Positions 16,911 to 26,219 of a stretch of 64,000 nt of DNA are shown one piece after another. The position numbers and the translations under genes are program-made. The DNA is from Bacillota bacterium (GTDB taxonomy: Bacteria > Bacillota > Clostridia > Lachnospirales > Anaerotignaceae): contig JAHZDZ010000005.1 in NCBI GenBank assembly GCA_019422105.1, forward strand, positions 162,272 through 226,271. The letters run 5' to 3'. The notes beneath the pieces were generated by a model. It made no database searches, was not told the DNA's origin, and was given only the letters and a program-made list of their open reading frames with translations. The stretch's first letter is position 1. Every line of letters begins with the position of its first letter.

Positions 16911-18587
16911 CTATACCTCCATAATAATCGGCAGTATCATAGGGCTTCTTTTTGTCTTCTGCCAGAGATAATTCTTCAGCGTGTCCTTAATCAATCCTTT
17001 AATGTAAGACCAGCCTGTGATATGCTTTTCCTCGCATTTCAGAAGAGCCTCGTTCACAACAGCCTTTGCCTCCTCCATCAGAACCTCCGCCTCCCTCACA
17101 TAGACAAAGCCGCGGGAGATTATATCAGGGCCGGCAATAATCGTGCCGCTTTCCCTGTCCATAGTTACGACAACAACCATAAGGCCATCCTGAGATAAGT
17201 GCTTTCTGTCCCTTAATACAATATTTCCGACGTCGCCCACGCCCAGACCATCAACCAGTATCTGGCCGCTTGGCACCGCGCCGCAGACCTTCGCGTCATT
17301 TTTCGTCAATTCAAGCACATCACCGACATTCATGACAAATATGTTTTCTTTCGGAATCCCCATCGTCATACCCAGATTTTTATGATTCATCAGATGCATG
17401 TACTCTCCGTGCACCGGCATAAAATATTTCGGCTTTGTCAGCGCCAGCATGAGCTTCAGCTCCTCCTGCCTTGCATGGCCTGATACGTGGATATCCGCCA
17501 TGCCCTCGCCTTCTGAAATCACCTCTGCGCCCTTCATCAAAAGCTCGTTGACTACCTTTGATATACTCTTTTCATTGCCAGGTATGGAGGATGCACTCAT
17601 AATGATTTTGTCCCCCGGCTTCACACTGACCTGTTTATGATCGCTGGAAGCAATTCTGGAGAGTGCCGACATAGATTCCCCTTGGCTGCCTGTAGTGATA
17701 ATAACAAGCTGCTCGTCCGTATAATTTTTAATATCATTAATATCAATGAGAACTGTGGAGGGAATGGACAAATAACCTAATTCTGTCGCCGTTTTGACAG
17801 CATTTATCATACTTCTCCCGATAATTGCCACTTTTCTTTTAAATTTATAGGCAGAATTGATAATCTGCTGTATGCGGTGAATATTGGAGGCAAAAGTCGC
17901 TACCATAATACGGTTTTTCGGCGTATCCTCAAATATTTTGTCAAAAGCAGGCCCAACAGATTTCTCCGACATGGTAAAACCGCTTCTCTCAGCGTTTGTG
18001 GAGTCACTCATTAAAAGGAGTACCCCCTCCCGTCCAAGCTCTGCAAACCGGTGCAGGTCAATAATATCACCGTCAATTGGCGTATAATCTACCTTAAAGT
18101 CACCTGTGTGTATCAAAACACCCACAGGCGTTGTAATTGCCAGTGCCACAGCATCTGCAATAGAGTGGTTTGTGTGTATAAACTCTATTTTAAACTGCCC
18201 CAGCTTGATTGTCTCCCCGGGCACTACAGTATGCAATGTCACAGAATTCAGAAGATTATGCTCCCTGAGCTTATTCTCCAACAGCCCAAGTGTCAGCATT
18301 GTACCAAATACGGGAACATTGATGTCCCGCAGCACATAGGGCAGTGCGCCGATATGATCCTCATGTCCGTGAGTCAGCACAATACCCTTGATTTTGTCCA
18401 GATTTTTTTGCAGGTAAGTAGTATCGGGAATCACAAGGTCAATACCCAGCATATCATCCTCCGGGAATGCCAGCCCGCAGTCCACAATGAAGATGTCCTG
18501 ATTATACTCAAATACCGTCATATTTTTTCCAATTTCATGAAGCCCGCCAAGTGAAATCACTTTGAGCTTTTGTTTTTTTGCAGCCAA
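16911..18587 (-). CDS. rnj: Ribonuclease J
   Basis: RNase J is a metallo-beta-lactamase/beta-CASP nuclease with 5'-3' exonuclease and endonuclease activity in RNA turnover. The 558-residue protein carries HGHEDH at 73-78, the GDFKVDYTP aspartate region and SDSTNAERSGFT in the beta-CASP domain. HVSGHA and PVHGEYMHL lie farther on, followed by the C-terminal domain. The start is TTG (18587), supported by GGAGGTG upstream; no ATG lies nearby. Many Firmicutes have two RNase J genes; only one is in the window, so J1 versus J2 was not decided. Confidence 0.93.
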   Translation of the reverse strand: MAAKKQKLKVISLGGLHEIGKNMTVFEYNQDIFIVDCGLAFPEDDMLGIDLVIPDTTYLQKNLDKIKGIVLTHGHEDHIGALPYVLRDINVPVFGTMLTLGLLENKLREHNLLNSVTLHTVVPGETIKLGQFKIEFIHTNHSIADAVALAITTPVGVLIHTGDFKVDYTPIDGDIIDLHRFAELGREGVLLLMSDSTNAERSGFTMSEKSVGPAFDKIFEDTPKNRIMVATFASNIHRIQQIINSAYKFKRKVAIIGRSMINAVKTATELGYLSIPSTVLIDINDIKNYTDEQLVIITTGSQGESMSALSRIASSDHKQVSVKPGDKIIMSASSIPGNEKSISKVVNELLMKGAEVISEGEGMADIHVSGHARQEELKLMLALTKPKYFMPVHGEYMHLMNHKNLGMTMGIPKENIFVMNVGDVLELTKNDAKVCGAVPSGQILVDGLGVGDVGNIVLRDRKHLSQDGLMVVVVTMDRESGTIIAGPDIISRGFVYVREAEVLMEEAKAVVNEALLKCEEKHITGWSYIKGLIKDTLKNYLWQKTKRSPMILPIIMEV

Positions 18588-19178
18588 AAAAACACCTCCG
18601 TTTTCTTATCATTCTCATACGCAAAGCAATAGACATACTGTATCCGCACAGTATTTTGAGTATGAAATTTCATAAATTTACCGTTCTAAGCTTTCTTTTT
18701 TTAGTATGCCCACAATCCCCCTGTTTTTAAACGCACAAATAGGGCTGCTGCATAAAAGACTTATAAAACCCGTTGCAGGCAATTCTGTTATCACTCCGGC
18801 ATACCTACGCATTATGACGGATAAAAACAAACTGCAGCAAGGTCTTTTCTGCCCGGAATAAGCCAGGCCGTAACAGCACACAAGAATAGGACCTGCAAGG
18901 CCGCGCCAAAAAACAGCAGTTCTCCTGTCAGTATTTTCGTAAAACCCGAAGGAGGTATCCGGCTGCCGTTTTTATCTGCGCTTTCACAGCAATCTTCTGC
19001 CTTGCTTCCTGTCTCTTCCTCGCTGTTATCCTATAAAAAATAAATATCATAAAGTAAGAAAAGCATAGAGTAAGGCACAAACCTACCTGTTACTGTATGC
19101 TCTCATTTTTGAAATTCTTATTTATCATATTTATATTTTTTCAACATTCAAATAAAATTCAAAAATTTAAAACACAGC
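18588..19178. other. Intergenic stretch upstream of rnj
   Basis: About 590 bases without a supported gene. Possible short frames (for example 18678-18881 on the minus strand) lack ribosome binding sites and recognisable sequence. The part near 19100-19180 is very A/T-rich. No riboswitch was recognised. Confidence 0.55.
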
Positions 19179-19478
19179 TTATTCGTCAATCTCTACATCG
19201 TACTCGCCGCCCTTTTCCTGAAAAAGAGCCGCAATTTTATCAAATTCTTCGTCGTCCTCCACCAACTCATAAGTCAGGGAATCCTCCTCGTCTCCAATCT
19301 GTTTCATCAGGCAGGCTTCTGCCTCCTCATCATCCATCAATTCGCTTTCAATCACCAGTAAATACATCTGTCCGCAGTCCTCCAGATGGTCGATAATGGC
19401 GAATTCAATATCCTCCCCTGTCTCCTCATCTGTCATAGTCACTGTCTCAAACTCATCGTATAACTCTTCGTCGTCCAT
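19179..19478 (-). CDS. DUF1292 protein
   Basis: A 99-residue, strongly acidic protein of the DUF1292 (YrzB) family, starting at the ATG at 19478 behind GAGGG; the longer frame would start inside that ribosome binding site. The family core reads MTDEETGEDIEFAIIDHLEDCGQMYLLV, here split into two visible strands. It is followed by a second acidic segment that is long for the family. Function is unknown. It directly follows ruvX, part of the conserved ireB-ruvX-DUF1292 arrangement of Firmicutes. Confidence 0.85.
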   Translation of the reverse strand: MDDEELYDEFETVTMTDEETGEDIEFAIIDHLEDCGQMYLLVIESELMDDEEAEACLMKQIGDEEDSLTYELVEDDEEFDKIAALFQEKGGEYDVEIDE

Positions 19479-19494
19479 ATTTTTCCCTCGCATT

Positions 19495-19917
19495 TTATTT
19501 TATAGAATCAAGATACCCCTGTAAAATGTGTACAGCAGCCATCTTGTCAATGACCATTTTTCTTTTTTCCCTGCTTAAATCCGCCTCCATAAGACTTCTT
19601 GCGGCTGCAATGGTGCTCATGCGCTCATCCCACAATATTACGGGTATCTGCGGAAATCTCTTCTCAAGGCGCTCCTTATAGGCCCTTGTCTTTTCACATC
19701 TTGGGCCCTCCGAATTATCCATATTTTTAGGATAGCCTAATACGATCTTTTCCACACCCATTTCCGCAATAATTTCCGCAAGCCTTCCAAGGCTTTGCTT
19801 ATATTCGTTTTCGTTGCTCCGTCTAATTATCTCTATCCCCTGAGCTGTCCACCCAAAGGGATCGCTTATGGCAACACCCACTGTTTTATCTCCGTAGTCC
19901 AATCCCAGTATACGCAA
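19495..19917 (-). CDS. ruvX: Holliday junction resolvase-like / rRNA processing nuclease YqgF
   Basis: A 140-residue RNase H-fold protein of the YqgF/RuvX family, implicated in pre-16S rRNA processing and possibly in Holliday junction resolution. The catalytic layout is complete: LGLDYGDKTVGVA at 4-16 with D7, VLGYPKNMDNSEG with the conserved glycine-proline, and WDERMSTIAA with the second acidic residue, then a final aspartate near 125. Gene order with ireB upstream and DUF1292 downstream is the standard Firmicutes cluster. Confidence 0.94.
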   Translation of the reverse strand: MRILGLDYGDKTVGVAISDPFGWTAQGIEIIRRSNENEYKQSLGRLAEIIAEMGVEKIVLGYPKNMDNSEGPRCEKTRAYKERLEKRFPQIPVILWDERMSTIAAARSLMEADLSREKRKMVIDKMAAVHILQGYLDSIK

Positions 19918-19935
19918 AAAATCACCCAGTCATAT

Positions 19936-20202
19936 TCATTTGTTTTTATCGATATATTCCTTTACCAGCTCTTCCAAAAGCTCATCCCGCTCAAGCTTTC
20001 TTATGAGGCTTCTGGCATTGTTATGGCTTGTAATGTAAGTCGGATCTCCCGAGAGGATATAACCCACTATCTGGTTCACGGGATTATATCCCTTTTCCTC
20101 CAAAGCCTTATAAACAGCCATTAATATTTTTTTCGCCTCGCTGACTACTTCTTTCTCCACTGCACTGAATTGTAATGTCTCATTTAAGCTGTCGTCTTTC
20201 AT
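19936..20202 (-). CDS. ireB: IreB family regulatory phosphoprotein
   Basis: An 88-residue protein (UPF0297/YrzL). In Enterococcus IreB is a small phosphoprotein substrate of the PASTA kinase IreK and modulates cephalosporin resistance. The visible family segments are LNETLQFSA near the N-terminus (containing the threonine that is phosphorylated in relatives), the KALEEKGYNPVNQIVGYILSGDP core and TSHNNARSLIRKLERDELLEELV. It lies immediately upstream of ruvX and is co-transcribed with it. Confidence 0.93.
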   Translation of the reverse strand: MKDDSLNETLQFSAVEKEVVSEAKKILMAVYKALEEKGYNPVNQIVGYILSGDPTYITSHNNARSLIRKLERDELLEELVKEYIDKNK

Positions 20203-20347
20203 ACCTTCTCACTCTCCCTGCTGTTCCGCTTTCTTTTTTCTTCCGGCCACTGTCCTTTTCTAATGATAATATAAAAACTGTCATTTTGCAAATATTTATT
20301 ACTTCCCTCTGACGGCAAATATACTGTTAAATTCTTCAAAGGGCTGT

Positions 20348-21646
20348 TTATTCGGCAATATTCCCCACTGTATACTCATCTTCCACTTTCAAAATGCGGA
20401 CAGGAAATATTTTATTTTTCAAATCGGTATCAGATTTCGTGCGTACCGTTATATAATTGGAGGTATGTCCCTCATAAACGCCCTTCTCAACCTCCCGTTC
20501 AAACAAAACGGAAAGAATTTTATCCTTATACTGCGTTCTGAAACGAATGTTGTCGGCTTCACTCAGTGCAATAAGAGCTTTGCTTCTCGATGCCTTAACC
20601 GCATTTGAAAGCTGGTTGTCCATCCCTGCCGCCGGTGTGCCCTTTTTCGGTGAGTAGGGAAACACGTGTATTTTGGAAAACCATACCTTTTTTGCAAAGG
20701 CGCAGCTTTCTTCAAAGTCCGCCTCACTCTCTCCCGGAAAGCCTACGATAATATCCGTCGTCAAGGCGGCATCTTTCCAATATCTTCTGATTATCTGCAC
20801 CGCCTCAAAATACTTTTCTGTAGTGTATTTTCGGTTCATGGCGCGGAGTGTTTTATTACAGCCGCTTTGCAGTGACAGATGAAAATGATGACACACCTTG
20901 TCTATCTGCGAAAGCGCGTCCATAAACTCCTCCGTAATAATATTAGGCTCTATGGAGCTGAGGCGTATCCTTCTGATTCCCTCCACCTGCGCTACCCTTT
21001 TGATGATTTCCAAAAGGTCAATATCCTTCAAATCCTTTCCATAAGACGCCACATGGATACCCGTCAGTATAATTTCCTGAAACCCATGAGCAGCCAGTGA
21101 TTGTACCTCCTGCAAAATATCCTCAGGTTCCCTGCTTCTGATGGGTCCTCTGGCGTAGGGTATAATACAGTAGGAGCAAAACTGGGAGCAGCCGTCCTGT
21201 ATTTTCAGATAGGCCCGTGTCCTGTCCTTCAGCGTCTGTATGGACAGATGTTCAAAGTCTCTCTCCCTCATAATCTCTCCGACCTTGTTGACAATACCGT
21301 CTTTCTTTTGGTACCCCTCCACCAAATCTACAATCTCATGGCGTCCCTTGGTTCCAATCACCAAATTTACGCCCTCTATACCCTCTATTTCCTCCGGCGC
21401 CGTCTGAGCATAACAGCCCACTACCGCCACGATAGATGCAGGATTCTGCCTTTTTACCTTGCGAATAAGCTGTCTTGATTTTTTGTCGCCAAAGTTCGTT
21501 ACCGTGCAGGTATTTATGACATAAATATCGGCGCAGTCCTCTATATCAACAACCTCATAGCCCCTCCGGGCAAACAGCTCGGCTATGGCCTCGCTCTCAT
21601 ACTGGTTTACCTTGCACCCCAGGGCATGGCTCGCTACCTTCATCAT
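20348..21646 (-). CDS. mtaB: tRNA t6A37 methylthiotransferase MtaB
   Basis: MtaB converts t6A37 of ANN-decoding tRNAs to ms2t6A using two iron-sulfur clusters and SAM. The 432-residue protein has the N-terminal cluster cysteines C11, C47 and C78, the radical SAM triad C153, C157 and C160 (CSQFCSYC) and a C-terminal TRAM domain beginning near 370. The HALGCKVNQYES opening distinguishes MtaB from MiaB and RimO. The start is one of two adjacent ATGs. The gene precedes a Cof-type hydrolase gene transcribed in the same direction. Confidence 0.94.
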   Translation of the reverse strand: MMKVASHALGCKVNQYESEAIAELFARRGYEVVDIEDCADIYVINTCTVTNFGDKKSRQLIRKVKRQNPASIVAVVGCYAQTAPEEIEGIEGVNLVIGTKGRHEIVDLVEGYQKKDGIVNKVGEIMRERDFEHLSIQTLKDRTRAYLKIQDGCSQFCSYCIIPYARGPIRSREPEDILQEVQSLAAHGFQEIILTGIHVASYGKDLKDIDLLEIIKRVAQVEGIRRIRLSSIEPNIITEEFMDALSQIDKVCHHFHLSLQSGCNKTLRAMNRKYTTEKYFEAVQIIRRYWKDAALTTDIIVGFPGESEADFEESCAFAKKVWFSKIHVFPYSPKKGTPAAGMDNQLSNAVKASRSKALIALSEADNIRFRTQYKDKILSVLFEREVEKGVYEGHTSNYITVRTKSDTDLKNKIFPVRILKVEDEYTVGNIAE

Positions 21647-21664
21647 TTTTCTTAACCACCTTCA

Positions 21665-22453
21665 TCAAACACCTGTCAGCCTTTTAATTTCATTGATTAC
21701 CCCATTTTCATTGTTGCTGCCCGCAATAAAGCGCGCCTGGGCCTTGACGCCCTCCTCAGCGTTTTCCATGGCATAGGCGTAATATGCTTTCTCAAACATG
21801 GAAGTATCATTATAATTGTCGCCAAACACCGCCGTTTCCTCCGGCAAAATGCCAAGCCGCTTTTGTATAATCTCAATGGCCTCGCCCTTGCTTACCCCTT
21901 TATTTACAATATCCAGGCAATTGTAGCCCGAAACCGTCAGCTCCGTCATACCGCCAAGACGGGGCAAAAGCGTCCTGTAGCTGTTACCGTTCACATCAAT
22001 ATGGTCAAAGATAGAGACCTTTACCACATCCTCCCTGACGCTGTATATATCATCCACCAGATGTACCTTGTACTGAAAGTAATCGGATTCCATCATTTTT
22101 TTCGTGCTGCGGCTGGTGGAATAGGCCTCGTATTTTCCGCATAAAAAGGGCTCCGCACCCTCAATTTTTAATATTTCATCCAATATAGACTTTACAAGAC
22201 CCTTTTCCATGGTGTCTGTAAACAGCTCCTGCCTGTTGTGATACACAAAAGCACCGTTTTCAGATATAACATAGATGTCGTCCAAAACCTCGCTGAACAG
22301 CTTGAACATGCTTTGGCTCTGTCTGCCGCTGGCCGCAGCAAAGGTAATGCCCATTTTCTTAAATTTTTTGATTAGCTCTATCATTTCAGGATTCAGCACC
22401 TTTTTGTCATCCAGCAAAGTGCCGTCCATATCACTGGCAATCAGTTTTATCAT
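21665..22453 (-). CDS. Cof-type HAD hydrolase
   Basis: A 262-residue haloacid dehalogenase superfamily phosphatase of the Cof/YidA subfamily. Motif I is DMDGTLLDD with nucleophile D8 and acid D10. Motif II is the AASGR segment, and motifs III/IV read KGVSKGEAI and FGDNYNDTSMF. A C2-type cap lies between motifs II and III. Family members dephosphorylate sugar phosphates, flavin mononucleotide or related small metabolites; the substrate is not predictable here. It starts six bases after the preceding gene's stop. Confidence 0.9.
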   Translation of the reverse strand: MIKLIASDMDGTLLDDKKVLNPEMIELIKKFKKMGITFAAASGRQSQSMFKLFSEVLDDIYVISENGAFVYHNRQELFTDTMEKGLVKSILDEILKIEGAEPFLCGKYEAYSTSRSTKKMMESDYFQYKVHLVDDIYSVREDVVKVSIFDHIDVNGNSYRTLLPRLGGMTELTVSGYNCLDIVNKGVSKGEAIEIIQKRLGILPEETAVFGDNYNDTSMFEKAYYAYAMENAEEGVKAQARFIAGSNNENGVINEIKRLTGV

Positions 22454-22459
22454 GAATTT

Positions 22460-23029
22460 TTAACCTTCCTTTAAACCTATTTTCAAAAAAAGGGGAAGAA
22501 TGCGCATGGAAACCTCCATGTCCTTGCCTGATATCCACATGACATAGGGACGCAGAAGCTCCCATTTTTCCCTTCTTGTTTTCATCATCATCGTAATTTC
22601 TTCAATATCGTCTATTTTATCTATAATCTCTTCCTTTTCCCTTTTTCCTATATCCTCACAGGAGAGTATATACTGCCTGACCTCATTGAAATTCATAGAA
22701 AGGTGCTTTATAGACTCCTGAGACTCCCTGTCCATATACCTCTCCAAAAGCCCCTCGTTGGAATAGCCGTTTTCCCTGTAATCGGCCAGCCTCCCAATCA
22801 CCCTGCTCATGTTTGCCCTGTAGGTATCGGCCAGACGGCTTCCCTCCTCATAACAGGAAATAACCTTCAAGCCGTCAGCCAGGCCCTCAACCACGTCAAT
22901 ATATTTAAACAGCATTTTATTAAAAAGCTCCCCCATCACCTCTCCGTCATGGGAATACTTTTTGTACATATCTGTACAGTATGCAATATCATCATCCACT
23001 TCTTTTTGGATGTTCTCCGTATCTAACAT
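22460..23029 (-). CDS. Hypothetical helical protein
   Basis: A 189-residue soluble protein with no family I recognise. It is predicted almost fully helical, acidic in the N-terminal third (MLDTENIQKEVDDDIAYC) and basic in the middle (MMMKTRREKWELLRPYVMW). No signal peptide or membrane segment is visible. It lies six bases upstream of the Cof-type hydrolase gene and is probably co-transcribed with it. The frame is uninterrupted, and codon usage looks like that of its neighbours. Confidence 0.7.
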   Translation of the reverse strand: MLDTENIQKEVDDDIAYCTDMYKKYSHDGEVMGELFNKMLFKYIDVVEGLADGLKVISCYEEGSRLADTYRANMSRVIGRLADYRENGYSNEGLLERYMDRESQESIKHLSMNFNEVRQYILSCEDIGKREKEEIIDKIDDIEEITMMMKTRREKWELLRPYVMWISGKDMEVSMRILPLFLKIGLKEG

Positions 23030-23148
23030 ATTTGTTCACCCCTTCACAAATAGTCACCGATACTTTATATTAACATATTTTTCATAGGGATTGGGATAAA
23101 TCAACATTAAATTTTTATTACATCCCGCCGCCTGTCCCGCAGTTGAGG

Positions 23149-23751
23149 CTATTTCGCCCTTTTTTTCTCCAGAAACCGCCATTCCTTTTCGGCGTATTCC
23201 TGCGCATAAGCGATGTTAATACGCCTGCTTGTCTCTATATACGGCTTTTTCTCTTCTTCCTCTTCATAAATGTAGAAATTATCCTGCAATAGATCCAGAC
23301 CATTGTCCTCTTTGGTGATGTGAAGCCCCCTGCAAAGCTTTCCCGGACCGTTCAAAAGATTCCTTTCCTGTGCCTTTGTCAGTTCTCCAAAGTTCTTTCC
23401 AAAACGCAGCCGGGCTATGGTGTCAAGCCCTTTTAAAGCCTCTCCGCCTCGTATTAAAACGGCACAGGGAAAGCCCTTCCGCTCTGTCACTACATTCATG
23501 CAGTAATACATACCGTAAATGAAATAGACATAGGAATATCCGCCCTCTGCATAAAGCGCCCTTGTCCTTGGCGTATCTTTAAAGCCGTAGGCATGACATG
23601 CCTTATCCTCCGGCCCGCAGTAAGCCTCCGTCTCCGTGATGCGGCAGACAAGAGGCTCGCCCTCATACTCATGCACCATATATTTTCCGATTAATTCTCT
23701 GGCAACCGTAATGGTATCCCTGGTATAAAAATCCCTTGTCAAAAGCTTCAT
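23149..23751 (-). CDS. DNA-3-methyladenine glycosylase (AAG/MPG type)
   Basis: A 200-residue base-excision repair enzyme of the Mpg family that removes alkylated purines. Visible signatures are the LTRDFYTRDT opening, the ITETEAYCGPEDKACHA segment containing the catalytic glutamate, the SYVYFIYGMYYCMNVV core strand and NLLNGPGKLC. Length (about 200) is normal. It lies between the TRIC-like membrane protein gene and an uncharacterised gene, all on the minus strand. Confidence 0.93.
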   Translation of the reverse strand: MKLLTRDFYTRDTITVARELIGKYMVHEYEGEPLVCRITETEAYCGPEDKACHAYGFKDTPRTRALYAEGGYSYVYFIYGMYYCMNVVTERKGFPCAVLIRGGEALKGLDTIARLRFGKNFGELTKAQERNLLNGPGKLCRGLHITKEDNGLDLLQDNFYIYEEEEEKKPYIETSRRINIAYAQEYAEKEWRFLEKKRAK

Positions 23752-23770
23752 TTTACTGCCTCCGCTTCCG

Positions 23771-24427
23771 TCAAACTGCCGCTTTCTCCCTTTCCGCGCT
23801 GTCCGCCGATTCTTTTTCTTCGCCGTAAAGTGTTTTGAAAGTTGGCAGGTTAATATTTTTCACATAGCAAAACATCCTTGTGGCAAATGTTACAAACAAG
23901 GCAAAGTAGGCCGCTCCGGTGCGCCCAATAGGGCCATAAAACACAAGCAGTACAACGCCGCCTATTATTGCGGCTACTGCATAAATATCGTTTTTAAAAA
24001 TTGACGGCTTTCTGTTGACGATTATATCCCGTATCATACCGCCGCCGACTCCCGTCATACAGCTTGCAAACACTACCACCATCATATTATAGCCGTTATC
24101 AATGGTCTTCAATCCCGCAGATACCGCAAAAGCCGCCAGCCCTGCCGCGTCAAGAGCGGTAAAAACGAAACCGTCCTTAATTCTTCCCCGCAGAAGGATA
24201 ACGGCTGTAGCACTGATAAATATAAAGGGCAGAGTGTAATAGCTTGTAAAAAAAGCGGGAACACCCATGCCTATGACCGTATCCCTCAGCACGCCGCCTC
24301 CCATTGCCGTAACCGCCGCCATCATATAAATGCCAAAGAGGTCAAACCTTTCCTTTAACGCTATATTAGCGCCTGTAATGGCAAAGGTAATAACACCGAT
24401 ATACTCTAAAACTTCAATGGTCACCAT
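23771..24427 (-). CDS. TRIC/YicG family cation channel-like protein
   Basis: A 218-residue membrane protein of the UPF0126 family, whose bacterial members are trimeric intracellular cation channel relatives. It has two repeats of three helices. Each carries the GGG-RD signature: AMGGGVLRDTVIG near 45 and GVGGGMIRDIIVN near 130, followed by a seventh helix and a charged tail. I start it at the ATG at 24427, behind GGAGGA; the longer frame has 24 atypical residues. The conducted ion is unknown for this protein. Confidence 0.88.
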   Translation of the reverse strand: MVTIEVLEYIGVITFAITGANIALKERFDLFGIYMMAAVTAMGGGVLRDTVIGMGVPAFFTSYYTLPFIFISATAVILLRGRIKDGFVFTALDAAGLAAFAVSAGLKTIDNGYNMMVVVFASCMTGVGGGMIRDIIVNRKPSIFKNDIYAVAAIIGGVVLLVFYGPIGRTGAAYFALFVTFATRMFCYVKNINLPTFKTLYGEEKESADSAEREKAAV

Positions 24428-24711
24428 TTTTTCATTCCTCCAAATGACAATTTCCGCTAATTTGCTTTGGTAGTATACCACAAATAATTCAAAAGTCAAT
24501 GATGAAAAAGTGCCATATAATAACTGATTTTATGCACCTCCCGGACATATGGAAAATGAATATTCAAAATGCATACCTCCCCATGCCGCCTGCGTTTCCT
24601 CTGCTCTTTTTACGGCCTTATTCCTTCTGTGACTGAAACCATATCTCCTTTCCGCGGTAAAAAAGGAGTCCCTGCTCTCTAAAAAAGAAAGCATATGACT
24701 CCCCCTATATA

Positions 24712-25350
24712 CTATTCAAATTTAGAATGGAACATCTCCACACTTATCTCGTCAATCATCTGGCTCTCCATCGCAAAGGACAGCGAAAAATAACAGTCTC
24801 CCTTTGTAAAGGTATGAAATGCAACGCTTCCATCAGGATATTCAATGGTGCTTGGCTCATCCTCCAATTCTCCAAACGCGGCCAACGCCTCCTCGTGCCC
24901 CATCCCCTTCAAATCAATGCCGTCCACCAATACAGTCTCATTATAATGCGGCAGACCGTAAGGGTCGCTGTTTTCACCGTAAAATACGGTGACCTTATTG
25001 ATTATACTGTCTATGTAGGGAATTTCCTCCTCCTTATCATTCAGACATTCCACCTCGCCATATAAAACGCCGTTCATGCCAAAATACACACCCACGTCAT
25101 AGGTTCTGCCCGGCATTTTTTCCTCCTCGGGAACCGCATTCTCCAAATGTGAATCGGATGCAACTGTAAATCCGGCGTCGGAAAGCTCCCGAAGCAACGT
25201 TTCTCCAATAATGATGTTCTGCTCACCAACTGTAATAACAGCAGGCTCAGCGGCTTTCTCCTTTTTACCCCCGCAGGCCGTTAAGGACAGAAGCAGTACC
25301 ATGCTTATCAATAAAGCGGCTGCCCTTTTTGCCTTTAAACTATTCCTCAT
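24712..25350 (-). CDS. Hypothetical lipoprotein
   Basis: A 212-residue secreted lipoprotein: a basic start, a hydrophobic stretch and the lipobox LTAC at about 23-26. The mature part is acidic and begins with a GGKKEK linker. Its segments include VGEQNIIIGETLLRELSDAGF near 41 and GIDLKGMGHEEALAAFGE near 148, resembling small lipoproteins with repeated ligand-like domains in Lachnospiraceae. No enzyme motif is seen. It stands alone, divergent from the gene at 25774. Confidence 0.75.
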   Translation of the reverse strand: MRNSLKAKRAAALLISMVLLLSLTACGGKKEKAAEPAVITVGEQNIIIGETLLRELSDAGFTVASDSHLENAVPEEEKMPGRTYDVGVYFGMNGVLYGEVECLNDKEEEIPYIDSIINKVTVFYGENSDPYGLPHYNETVLVDGIDLKGMGHEEALAAFGELEDEPSTIEYPDGSVAFHTFTKGDCYFSLSFAMESQMIDEISVEMFHSKFE

Positions 25351-25773
25351 GCTAATTCTCCTTTGTCTTTATACTGTAAGACCATTATAAAAAGCCTTAA
25401 TTTCTATGTCAACATGATTACTGTTATTTTGCCGTCTGAATAACAACTAAAATAAACAGATTCGATTCCTACCTGTTCGGCCATTATTGCATTCCCGTAA
25501 GTATTTGTTCCCGTTATCATGATATTCTTTTATCCGCGTCAGCAGTCTGAATATAGAGTACAGGAAACATACAGAACTAACACAGGCTTATTGCATAAAA
25601 TTTTTCTAACTTCAGCATTACTCCCCGTTTTATAAAGAATATTCATAATAAAAACCGTATATAAATATACAGAATTTACAGCAGCGAAGCATATGCCGTA
25701 TTTCCGACAATATTAAAATATAACCTATTATCGCAGTTTTCATTACTGTATTTTTTTCTATTGGAGATTAAAA
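25351..25773. other. Divergent intergenic region
   Basis: About 420 bases of A/T-rich DNA between a minus-strand lipoprotein gene and a plus-strand membrane protein gene. It must hold both promoters, but I could not single out convincing boxes. No gene was supported. Confidence 0.5.
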
Positions 25774-26187
25774 ATGAAAAATAAGCTGGCCGGCCTCATT
25801 GCAGTTTTACTCATCCTTCTAACGATATTTCTGATACTTTTACCCCTGGAGCTGTTTGGTATATTCGTACTGAAGCTTGGCGGAATCCAATATGAATCCA
25901 CAGGCTCCTTTATACTCTTTCTCGCAGCCTATCTGATTTTCTCTTTTTTTCTCGACGCCTTTACTGCCGCCCTGCCAAAAGTGCTGTGCTCCCTTGGCAT
26001 GCTCAAAAATCCTGACGGCTTTTTTAAGGTGTGCCTTGACACCCTATTGAGCTTTCTTCTCGTGTTAACCCTGGATGCCGTCATGCACTCCGTCTCAATC
26101 CCTCCCTTAACAGCTTTTTGCTTTGCCGCCTTGTATGCCCTACTCGACAAAATGTTTGATATATTTTCGGACAGGGATACAAAATAA
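25774..26187 (+). CDS. YrvL-like small membrane protein
   Basis: A 137-residue protein with four hydrophobic helices (about 5-35, 45-70, 85-105 and 108-125). The segment LELFGIFVLKLGGIQYESTGSF, an acidic mid-helix residue and the late LDAVMHSV segment resemble the YrvL family, which in Bacillus negatively affects sigma-I. The match is from memory of the pattern and could be wrong. A GGAGATTAAAA ribosome binding region precedes the ATG. No sigma-I gene is present nearby. Confidence 0.6.
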   Translation: MKNKLAGLIAVLLILLTIFLILLPLELFGIFVLKLGGIQYESTGSFILFLAAYLIFSFFLDAFTAALPKVLCSLGMLKNPDGFFKVCLDTLLSFLLVLTLDAVMHSVSIPPLTAFCFAALYALLDKMFDIFSDRDTK

Positions 26188-26210
26188 AAAAGGCGGATGT
26201 TTATCCGCCT
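26185..26210 (-). terminator. Terminator of the CofE-like gene
   Basis: AGGCGGAT and ATCCGCCT form an 8-bp stem with a GTTT-type loop. On the minus strand it is followed by a TTTTTTATTTT tract. Confidence 0.8.
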
Positions 26211-26219
26211 CAGTCATCT

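Noticed and set aside
18678..18881. Small minus-strand frame upstream of rnj
   Set aside because: No ribosome binding site, no recognisable sequence and atypical composition; left as intergenic.
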